Shown here one piece after another: positions 32,701 to 44,700 of a stretch of 49,443 nt of DNA. The stretch comes from Phoronis australis (taxonomy: Eukaryota; Phoronida; Phoronidae), in the NCBI GenBank assembly GCA_002633005.1, contig NMRA01000855.1, forward strand, positions 70,472 through 119,914, read 5' to 3'. A program made the position numbers and the translations under genes. Every line of letters starts with the position of its first letter. The stretch's first letter is position 1. The notes under the pieces are model-generated. The model ran no database searches. It was not told the DNA's origin and worked only from the letters and a program-made list of their open reading frames with translations.

Positions 32701-35700
32701 ACTGCTGACATTGACAATTTGAAGAAAAGCGAGATTCTGAAAACTGAGTCAATAGGAAAGTTAGAGAACCAAATCTCAGACTACGCTGCAAATGTTGAAA
32801 AATATCAGTCTCTTTGCCAGAAGTATGAAAATTCTGATGCGGAACTTAGAGCGCAGATTGCTGAATTGGAAACCACTAACGTGCATCTTAAAGAAGAGTT
32901 GGATAATGGTGGTCTTCATGAACAGTCGAATAGTGAAAGTTTGAACAGAGTTGCCTCCGAGCTTGAAGCACTGCGTCAAAAGCATGTAGAACTTCTCACT
33001 GTTCATGAAAACTGTGGTAAAAGTGAAAGTGAACTGAAGAGAAGTGTAGCTGAAGTAACGGAGGAGAGCAGTAAACTGAAAGAGCAATTGAGTGAATGGG
33101 AAAGCATGATACAGATGATGAAAGATGATCAAGAGAAAACATCTGAAGAGCTCTTTGGTGCGGAAGAACGCGAGGTTTCATGCCGTCGAGACTTAGATGA
33201 GGTGACATCTGCTTTGCAAGAAGCTCTCAATGAAAGAGATGTTCTCAGAGAGGAACTCTGCAAATTTAAAGATGGCAGTGCTGCGTTGGAAATGGAGGTC
33301 AGTAAATTGAAGGAAATGGTTGACAGTCTTAAGAAAGAAAGGGATGACATAAAGGATGTGAATTACAAAAATGAGGTCCGTATGGAAGTCTTGGAGAAGC
33401 AATTTTCAGAGTCAAGTATATGTAATGCTGATATCTCAGAAATGCAGCAGTCTTTAATTGAATTGGAGAGTAAGCAAGCAATTTTTCTGATTGAAAAAGA
33501 AAGTTTAGTGCAACAAATAGAGCAGCTGAAACTAGCTGAAAACAAAGCAGAAGGCGTCATAGATGAAAGCAAATCCACTATCCAGACACTCGAGAAAGAA
33601 GTTGGTGAAAATAAGCTTAAACTTGAACAATTGCTGTATGAACTTAGTGACAGTAAAAGTCTTGTGGATACTCTTAAAGAAGGAGAAGTTATACTGGTAG
33701 ATCGATTTAATGCCTGTAAAGCTGAAAAGGAGAGCCTTGTCGGCAGGCTTGGAGAGCTGGAGTATTTATGTAGCGAGCAGAAGGGCCATGTGGAGGAACT
33801 TGAGAGCCAGTTAAAAGTGGTCTCTGAAAGTGGTGACCATCAAAAGTCTAACAGCAGAGTTGAGTCACTAACAGAGAAGGTGAAGGTCTTAGAGGACGAG
33901 AAGGAAGAACTTCAATCTCTTCTGGAAGCAGAAATTTTTAGGGTCAAAGAAGTTGAGAAGCTGAAAATGGAATGTGTGGAGAAGCTTGAAGATACTCTGA
34001 GTGCTAAAGATTCCCTACAACAACTGTGTGATAGTAGTACAAAACAAATACAGGACCTTAGTGTTGAAATTCAGGCTCTTAAGAAATCAGAGGCTGGCCA
34101 TTTAGAGCTGAATGACAAGCTGCAGTCTGAAATCGAGGAGTTTCATGTGAAACTGAATGAAAAAACAAAAGCATTTGACGAGCTTAGAGAGTGCAATGAA
34201 ATGAAATTCACTGAGGCTCAGAAACAGTGTGAAGAGGAGTCGACACGAAAGATTGAGCTTGAGAAGACAGTTGTAGAGTTGCAGAAGGAACTATTAGAAG
34301 AGCGAAGTAACCTGGAGCAAGTGCAAAGAGAGTTACAAAAGACACTGGAGCATATGGAATGTGTTAAGAATGGCCAGACAGCTTCAAGCCAGGAGTTGAC
34401 CTCACTACAACAGGAGGTCATAAGTTTAAAGTCATTGAAGTCAGAAATTGAACAAAAATTGTGTGAAAGTGAAACTGCCTTAGAAAAAAGAGAACAAGAG
34501 AATCAGCAACTTGTTAAGAAATACAACAAAGAGATTAGTGACCTGAAGATTGAAGTCTCGGCATTGAAAGAAAACCTCTCTTCAAGTTATGCCTCTTTTG
34601 AGTCTGTTAAAGCCGATAATGAAAGCCTCAGTGGTGCAGTGACAAACTTGAAGGAACAATTGAAAAATGAAGGTGCAAAATATACTGACTTAATGGGTGA
34701 ATTTGAAGACGTTAGTGCAAAATTTCGCTCTTTGCAAGCTTTGTATGATAAGTTCAGCGCAGAGCAGGAGGAGGAGGAAGAGCATGAAGAAAAGGTGAGT
34801 CATCAACTGAAACGTGAAAAGGAAGACATTGAGTCTCAACTGAGATCAGTTTCTGAAGAGCTGAGCAACCTCAAGGCAGAGTCTGGGGAACAATGTGAGC
34901 AACTTAAGAAGACGATTGAAGATCTTAGTGTGGAGTTGGTAGGTGAAAGGCAGTTCAAAGATGAGCTGATTGAGAAGGTCAAGGAAGGTGATGAGGTTGT
35001 TGATGGACTCAGACGTGAGAGAGAAGTGTTGAGCCAGCAATGTGAAGGACTGAAGAAGGATATTGAGCTGCTTAAGATGACATCAGATGAAGAAGTTAAG
35101 TCTGCTAATCTTGAGGCGGAAAAACTTCAAAAGGTAAATTTTAATGTGCAAAGTTGATATTTTTCAAGTTATTGATGTCATCTCCACAGTTTAATTACTC
35201 TGCGCGTGTAAGCGCAGAGTACTGTTGTTCCTGGGTTTTCTTCAATTTTATTACTCTGCGCGTGTAAGTGCAGAGTACTGTTGTTCCTGGGTTTTCTTCA
35301 ATTTTATTACTCTGCGCGTGTAAGTGCAGAGTACTGTTGTTCCTGGGTTTTCTTCTATTTCATTCTTATTCTTATTCTTCTTCCGACCAATTTTTGACAC
35401 TTAATAACTCCAAAATGGTTGCAGGTATGTCCTTCAAGTTTAACATATGATTTTAGGCAGTATATAAATTTTGATTAGTGATATATTCATATTCAATAAT
35501 GCACCGGAAGAGGTCATTTGGTGCAATGGTCATGTAATTTTCGAAATGCTACTCCTTCTTTATTTCAAAAGCTTTTCTTTTCAAATTCGGTACACAGGTA
35601 TAAGTCAATAAGGCAATTAAAAAATTTACTTTTCTAAGTAATCGGGTCATCCAATCATGTGAAATGGGTCATCCAATCATGTGAAATAGGTCAAAGGTCA

Positions 35701-38700
35701 TTAGGTGCAAACTAAAATTTTGAGCTAGACACTTCAAATTGACAGGTCTGATTGGCACAGGTAATTCAATTCGTAATCCAAAGTTTCAGGTCATTTAATG
35801 CAAACATGGGGTCATTAAGTGCATTTTTCTTCTGAAAATTTGACCTTTTCAATCAGCAAGTATTCTGATGTGTCAACGTCAGACAACTGTGATTCTCAGC
35901 ATTAAACACATATTTCATGGGCTTTGCAATAATTCTCCTGAAGATGCTTAAAATGCACCGCATAAGGTCAATTAGTGCAAAGGTCATGTAACGTTCAAAA
36001 TGTTATTATATTTCTTACGTTTTTTGAGGAATTCTTTTCAATTTCAGCACACTGGGGTAAGTCAACATGCCAATTGAATACCCTACTTTACTTCGCAATA
36101 GGCTTAACCAATCAGAAAAGGTCAAAGGTCATTGAGTGCAAACTAAAATTTTGAGCTAGAGACTTCAAAATTACATATCTGTTTACTAAGAGCGATTGAG
36201 TTTGAATTCTAATTTTTCAGGTCATTTGGTGCACCCATGGGGTCATTAGGTGCATTTTTCTTCTGAAAGTTTGACCAATTCATTCATCTTGTATTCTGAA
36301 GTGCTTAAAGTACAACTGTGATTTTTAGCAGTAACCACACTTTTAATCGAGTTAACAATCACTCCCTCATCGGGGCTCATAATGCACCGGAAGAGGTCAA
36401 TTAGTGGAAAGGCCATCAAAAAATTAATGTGTAATTTGTCCTACAATTTTAAAGAATTCCTTTTCATATTGGTAAATGGGTTGCTGTCAGTAACTTCCCA
36501 TAGCAATTCCAGTAATACGCACGCGCAGAGTCCGTTATTTTCACGCCGTGACAATAATCTTTCTAGTTTTTATTCTTGTACACTTTGTCTGCCAAAATAC
36601 TTGGTTGTGGTTCAGAAAGTTTGTTTGCTGGCATGGTAGAGGATGACACTTGTTAACACTAATTTTAATTTGATTAGATGTTTGTAGCCTCCTCTTGTTT
36701 GTATATTTAAAAGAATGGGAAAGCACCTCAGTCTTATCGATTTCTAGTGTGCTATGCTCAAATTTGGTGCATGTCAACCTCCAGCATAGATTTCAATAGA
36801 TTCTGTATTTTGAGGTCTGGTCTGATGCCTGTTATTCAATGAAGAAAACTGGTACTCGATAGGCAGGATCCTTGGAAGTGACTTGTTGATTTTGTTATAG
36901 GCAGCAGCTTCTTCAGAGTTGCAATTACTGCAAAAGTCACTCCAGGAAGCGGAAGAAAAGTGTAATAAATTTAAGCAGTTGGCAATCAAAGGCAAGAAGG
37001 AGTTGGCTGAGGCAAAAAAGCAGGTTTGTTTTAATTGAAAAATCACACTTTATGACTTGTTTACGATTTATAATTATACAATTTTTACTTTTATCAGGAT
37101 CGATCTGAATGTTATAATGGCTGCAAAGTTGCATTTCGCCCTGTTTTGCTGGCTGAAAATGAAAGACTTTTTCTTCATGTAAAATGGGTCTCATAATATT
37201 CCTTACCATGGTAAGATTCTTTTCCATTACCAACAAGAACATCGAAACCACAAGCAAGTCGAGAAAACATTTCAAAGTTAAATGCAGTTGACCAGCCCTA
37301 AAACTGAATTCAAAAATGGCTCATGTAGGCATTAGCTAACCCTAAAATGTAAATTCGAAAATGGCACATGTTCACATTGCCCCTGTCTCACAGTAGAAAT
37401 ATCTCGCTGGTCACCATGTTACCCAAATGAAAGTGCAGTTTTCTTACTAATGATTGAAGCTTTGTTAAATCTTGGTTCACGGAGTAGTTGTCTGATGCAT
37501 TGTTCGTAACTTCTCAGCATTGCCATGCTTTGCTTGTAAATATTCAACGTTTTCTTTATTCGTCTTAGATTGAAAGCCTGACAAGTGAACTTGCTGCCTT
37601 GACACAAATGCGTGACAAATTGGAAATGGAAATGACGAAAAGTAGCGATGTCTCTAAAGAAGGCTATGATTTATTAAAAAATGAGCATCAGGTATGAAAT
37701 CATGAAATAAACCACTCTGTGTGCTGGTGACAGTAAAATTGAAGTGGACTGTCTTGTTAATGATAATGGTTTTTGCCTATTGAGTTCTTGCTTTGTTATT
37801 CAAGTGGTATTAAATGCTTTCACAATTACTCATTGGTGCAGATGATATATACTGAGCAATAAATCAGGTATTTTTTATTTAGAGGAACTGGTGATACTCT
37901 CTTATTTTTTGTAAATGGCTGGTGTGTTTATGTAATGTCAAGCAAAGTTTTGCTCTTTTCCTCAAGTTCCCTTTCATTGAAGTCAATTTTATACGGACTT
38001 TAATATTTTGACCTTCCTGTTGCTTTTAATACCGCACAATTTCTTCGTTGTTCCAGTCTTTAGTCATGGAGCACTCCTCTTTATGTGAAGATTTGGAGAA
38101 AAAATCACAGCAGCTGAGGTCTTTTGAAGAGGATCTGAAGAAAACTGTTAGCAGCAATGCCGACTTGAAGCAAAACATTTCAATGTTAAACGATGAGAAA
38201 CAGGAAATCATGAGACAATTACAGGCATGTGGCATGTTGAATCTTTGACATTCATTTTTAGTTGATGTGTAGTTTTTCAGATCCCAAAAATGAACTAATA
38301 ACTTCATGAGGCGAATTCAATGTCATTTTGAGGGCCCTCTTGGAAAGCAGTGCTATCACTGAAGAGGCCACCCTCATTTTAAATATCACAATAATAGATA
38401 AATAAATAAATAAATTATCCCATTTTTGGGGTCTGAAAAACTTCATTATGACTGAGGGTGAAAGTCAGTAATTGTTTTATATGATTAATAGATGGTGTTT
38501 ATGAGTTAAAGAAAAAGAGTTACTGCATTTTCCCTAATAAGCGCTCGAGTGCTTAATAGAAAAATTTGCTTCAGAGGGCGCTTATTGTAACCTAAGGCGG
38601 TTGAAACCCGATCTCCGAAACGGGTGAAATCAGAATTTGGAAACTGTAAGAAAGATTCAATCCATTGATAATTATGCAACGTCTGTTCTGAAAGGCTAGA

Positions 38701-41700
38701 CCATTGTGGGACACATTCCTCGCAAGATCAGCAAAACTGTTAGTCATTCTTTTTGATGCATGGTGGATGTTTGAAGTGTATAATCATGGCTAAATACCGA
38801 CACAGCGGCGAGGCTGGCGGTCCAGAAATTCCCTGCACAATTATAATTTTTCAGGACAGCCAGATCTTGTTTATAAGTTGAAGATATTACTGTAGAATTT
38901 TAGGACTGTAGGTAAGACATTTTTTGCAGTATACATGTTCATGGGTTGGGTGCTTATTTCAGCAGTCTGAAAATGCGTGGGGGGCACTTATGGGGGCATG
39001 GGCGCTTATTAGGGCGAATACAGCAAATCCTTTTGTTCATAAAATAAATTCCCTAACAGTGTAACAACATAGCAATGGATAGAGCAAAATAGATTGGAAA
39101 AACAGTCAACAATTTTATTGATTAAGAAGGAAAACAAAATACAAGAAATGGTCGTGTAAATATTTCAATATTATAATAGCACAACAGCTCATGATTTATT
39201 AGAAACATTTAAACATTATAATATGGTAACTTTTTTAATTGCTTTAGAATATTATAAGGAATAGTTGTCAAATAATTGCCAAAATGCAACTTTTCTTTTT
39301 TCAAAGTCCGAGTAACCTTAGCTGCTACTTTTGAATATTTTATCAGTCGTGCCCCAATAGTGTTTTAATGACACAGTACCAGACTGACTGTGTTTTGCTG
39401 GGTTATTGAAAGAGCAACTCGCACAATTTCTTGAGTTGGAAGGCAGAGGCCCTTTCCAAAGAAACTGACTTAGCTAAGACTAATCTTAAATTTCAGTCAG
39501 TTTGAAGATAAAAATTGTCTCAAGTCCATTTCAAGAAAGAGACTTAATTTTGGTCTTAATTTTGACTAATTTAGTGGATGTGGAAGTTTCAAAGTTTAGA
39601 CGTTGAGACAAATCTTAGTCCTAAGTCAAACGTGACCATACCGGAAAGTCAGTTTCTTGGAACGGACCCCAGGTTTATTGGTGCTTTAAGCCATCCCTAA
39701 TGAATGCTTTTGTCGACAGGATTTACAAAGTCAAGTATCTGAGCTGCAGAAGCAAATCAAGGAGAATCTATCTCAGATGGAGGCTGATCGTCTGCAGAAG
39801 GAACAGGCGGAGAAAGAGTTGAGCAAGGTCAGTTTGGCTCTTCTCAGCTCTGCGAAACATCCCTCAACTCCTTTGCTTTAGTCAAGCTACCCTCATAACT
39901 GGATTGTAATTTTGAGATCGTAACATTACAATTATAATAATTGTACTTATTTAATATGTTATGTTAGACTACAGTCCTTTGCTCTTAAGTGTTATGTTGG
40001 CCATTGAGGTGCCTTGATTAAAGATGCTAAAATTTCCAGACATTGGTAAAGCGATGGACCAGCTTACAAATCTCCTCCTATCCCCATATGATTATGCTCA
40101 CTAAGGACAGGGGTCTGTTTCAAGAAAAGTGACTTCAGACTACTGTCAGAAATTTTGTCTTACATTCTCATGCAAGTATGTCTAAGAAATCTAAATCTCT
40201 GAGAACATACGCATAACTGCGAGTTACTGAACGAGTTTCCATAAATTATATATAGACTGTGATGCATTCATATTTATTTGGCTAAAACTTTATTTAGCAG
40301 TTGAAGTGGGAGTGTAAGACCAAATTTGTGTCTTAATTCAGTTTTCACGAAACAGCCCCCCTGGGGTCTGATTCAAGAAGAGTGACTTATGCTCCACGCA
40401 ACTCTTTGTGAAAAGAATATTTCTCTTCAGTAGTTACAAAATCTCTTGAAAATATATCCATAAGGCCTTGTTAATCAGAAAATAAATGATTGCAAAACTG
40501 TGAAATGCTAAGAATTATGGGCTGGAAACACAAGACATGTCTTAAAAGTGTTAAGGCTCTTTTCAAGAAATTGGTTATGGTGATAAATTTGTCAGTCAAG
40601 TAGGCAGAAACTTGCTTGCTCATTGGAGAATGGTGCTATTTAATGATTAGAAACATAAGGTGCAATAAACCGTCCTGTCAATAATTTTATATAGACCACT
40701 TACAGTATTACAGTAAAAATTTGTCTCAAATTTTTTTTTACTTTAATGAAAATGTGTGCAAAAATATTGAGCAGCTAGCAGTAGGAGTTGAAGTAAAATA
40801 TCATTCAGTTCATCCTTTACTTAATACGTCGAGTATTTTTGTTGTCACATCAAATATTTCATGTAGTGTTTTTCACTCAATGCTATTGACTACAGGCGCA
40901 TGGTCAGTTGGCAGAGGTCAAGGGTGAAGTAGAAAAAGCAAGAGAGAAAAGCCTAGCTGACATCAAGGAACTTGAAACTAAGCTCAAGACTGCACACAAA
41001 GAGTTGGACAGTGTTAAAAAGGTAATTTGTTTGTCTCCATGCACGCATTATTATATGTATGCATTTTAATAGGTCCATAGAAAGCAAACGTTTGCGGGAC
41101 AGTCATGTTTAATTTCTTCAAACTCCCAACTCCACTGCTTCCTACGGCTCTGTTGGAATGTCTTGTCATCTGCCTCTAGCTGTTAATTGTTTTTCTTACC
41201 AGTTAACGAATTGCTAAATTGAAAAATAAAATGTCTGTTATACTTTCCATGACAGCCAAGTTTCTAGATTAGTACAACAGTGTATTCTGAGAATCAATTC
41301 ATTTTAAATTAGTTTTTTCATCCTATAATTTACATGACTTGCAACAGAGTTGCTTTCAATAATGAGTCTCCTGGAGATATACCTCAATGTAAACAGTGAG
41401 TATGCCGGGTGCTTATGAACTTTTTTGTGAAGCTATTCAATCACTTTCAGTGACTGCCCTTTTGTTGGTGTACACTAGTGGAGGAAATACTAACTAAAGG
41501 TTTTAAATTACTGTAGCACCTGCTTGCCAAACTCGCAGGATACAGAACGTTGCTGAACACACCTGTGGTTACTTGTATTTGAAAACTTGTGAATCAGACA
41601 GATGCACAAGGATTTTCTCACTTTTGAAACTTACAAAGATGAAGGTGTAAATATATCAAATACCGTATTCGCCCTAATAAGTGCCCATGCCCCTATAAGC

Positions 41701-44700
41701 GCTCCCCTCATGTTTTCTGACTACGCTAAAATAAGCGCCCAGCCCATGAACGTATACATGCGAAAAATGCCTTATGTACAATTCTAAAATTCTACAGTAA
41801 CATCTTCAATTTATCAAAAATATGCGACAGTCCTGAAAAATCATTGTGTGCAAAATGTCTATACCACGAGCCTCGCCGCTGTGTTGGTATTTAGCCGTGA
41901 CTATACACTTCAAACTTCCATAGTGCTTCAAAAAGAACGCAAAGTTTTGCTGATCTTGCGAGGAACGTATCCCACTATGGTCAGGCCTTTCGGAACAGAT
42001 GCAGCGTACTTGTCAACTGGATTGTATTGTATCTTTCCCGTACAGATCTCCCTCAATAGGAATCCAGATTTCTTTGTACACGTGAAAACCACGAATCGAA
42101 GACTAATAAAAAAATTGATTAGTGTTAAGAGCATGTGACCAGGAAGCGCGCGCCACATACATGTAAGCAATGAGATAAATATAGCTCATTGCATGGCAAA
42201 TGAACTCTGATGATACGCAGGCACTCGCTCACTCAGCACACACACGCAGACGAACTTCAATCAAACGTCACGTGACAACAGCATGTGTGTTCGTCCAGAT
42301 TTTACTCGTGTTGTGGGGTGCGATCTAGCGCAGGTTTGGACTTAATCTGCGGTTAATCCTGACTTCACAGGAATTTAAAAATCTTAGGAGCGCTATTTGG
42401 AAAACTTAAAGAGGATTTCAGGTAATTTGTTGAGTCGAAACTGTATTTTTATTCAAGAATTCAAGTTGCCCTATCGACGATCGCGAGGCCGCGACGCATG
42501 TCGGCAAGTTTTCACCCCGGGATTTCCGCACAATTTTCTGTAAAATGATCGAAAGTTAACAACAAATTTTGATAGTAATGCACCAACATTTTGTGAGAAG
42601 TCTGTCATAGGTTACAGATACGTCGCAGAGCGTAAATTTGATGAATCCTAGCTTCCCATTTCACCCGTTTCGGAGACGAAGTTTCAACTGCTTCAATAAG
42701 TATCCCCCAAAAGGAATTTTTTAAGCGCCCTGGGTGCTTATTAGGGTGAATACGGTACTGTAATACGTTTTCCAAGGTAAATGATATTGTGTGTTCACCA
42801 CTTCTGGTGTCACATGACAGACCACTCGGGAGACGTCTCACAGCCCAATGGCAGATATGAGGTAATTTGAAACACAGTTCACTAAGCCTGTTTACAGATG
42901 GTTTTTGATTCTCTCATGGATCAGCCTCTCCAGACACAACCAATCTCTCTCTTTCTAATGTTTCCACATCTTCTATATTACTTAATCTATATTTTGGTGG
43001 GCTGCATTTTAACTTACTTCATATCTGAGATCAGGCTGTTAGCTTTCTCTTTAGCTGCCTGTCATGTGATACTGATGGTGAAGAACACACCATATCGTTC
43101 AGCCAGTAGACGGTCTTGGGATAAGGCCAGAACATTGTGTTTTACAATAATTAAAGTTCCAGCATTTTAGTTATTTACATCATCTCCATGTTTGAGCCCC
43201 TGCTGGATAAGTCAAGACATTAATTAATGTATTGAGACTTTCAATCTGTCTTGGATGACAATCTTCCTCAGAATGGTAAAAATGCTGCTGTGGCAAGTCA
43301 GAGGCTGCACAACAAACTCTTGATTTGAAAATGTTATGTTTCCTTCTCTATTCATTACTCACACGTACATCCATTTAATTTTACTAAGTTCTCAAATGTT
43401 AATTCTTGTTAATGTTTTTTTAAGCACGATAAAGCTGTAAGTTGTTGCTTGTTAGACTCTAGTTGAATCCTAGTTTAGTTACATTCTCGAAGCAATCTAC
43501 AAATTAAAGACAGTGTAGAATATTTTTTTTCCATATTTTGCTGTATTGCCTTTAAACTACTGGTGAAAGTGATGGGAAATTTTGGTAGTTTTTGATCATA
43601 AGCTCATTTATCAAATAGCTGCGGTTAAAGATAAAAGCTGTACATCTGAAAATTTGATGAAAACCGTATTTCTGGCAGTTACATTATTTGCAACCACTTT
43701 CTGCATAATGAAAGATTAATGTAATGCGTTCTAAAGTGTTTGACGAATTTTTCAAATCATTGCAGCTATTGTTGGAGCTATTGATCACTGGCTTTGCTTC
43801 ATTTAGGTTACAAGTTAGAACATAATGTTAGTTTGGTTGCGGAAGATTCAGTCTTATTGGGTTTGTTGTCTGGTCTTCCAAATTCAAGACTTTGTTCAAT
43901 GAGATTTGTGTTTGTAGTATATTGCGCCAGTCTACAACTCCTGATCACTGATCCAATAACATGTCAGTTTTTGGAGGTTCTTGGAAAGTCTGTGGCGAAA
44001 TCATTAAAAATGCAAAATGAACTTTGAATTTCAACTTCTTTCAATACAGTTTGTTCCAGTTAAACTTGAGCTGTGCACTCACAGATCTGATTCACTCATT
44101 ACAGAACTAGTAATAACTCAATCTTGAAATACTTTGGTCAGTAAGTTAGTGATTCTTATGTTTCACCTGTATTGCTGGCCTAGACTTGGTGATTTTGCAA
44201 GATGCTACTTTGCTGGGCATGTCATAGACGGAGTTTTGTATCCATGATCGGCAGATTGTATAGTTCTGAGGATTTTATCTGCAATGTCTGGTAGTGGAAG
44301 CCTCCATAGTGTCGTTGAGTTTTTGTTGGCTCTTCTAAATTCTTTTCTGTGTACATTTTCATGAAAAAAGTAAGGATGTGTTTAGGTGCAGTTCGAAATG
44401 TGAGGCAAATCAATTGGTAAAACTATGGCAAGACAATCAAAAAGCATGAATGATTCTTTTTAAAGATTTATTTCTTACTATGTAATATGAAAAATTGCAC
44501 CAAGAAAGGCAAATGTATCACTGTGGTTGTGTCAAATGATGTAAACATCAGCCTAGAACTAAGACGTCTGGCTTTCTGCTTTAATAGCCTAAAACTAACA
44601 TTCAATTTTCTACTTTGTTTTTAACTAGTCTAAGACTAAGTGTCTTTGCGACAAAAAACTATGAACTTTCTGTTGTTATACATTTTACTTTAATCTGCAA

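Noticed and set aside
41848-42138. 96-codon frame inside the TIR element as a possible transposase
   Set aside because: No DDE/D or DNA-binding motif, and the matching region is deleted in the sister copy; the element is non-autonomous.
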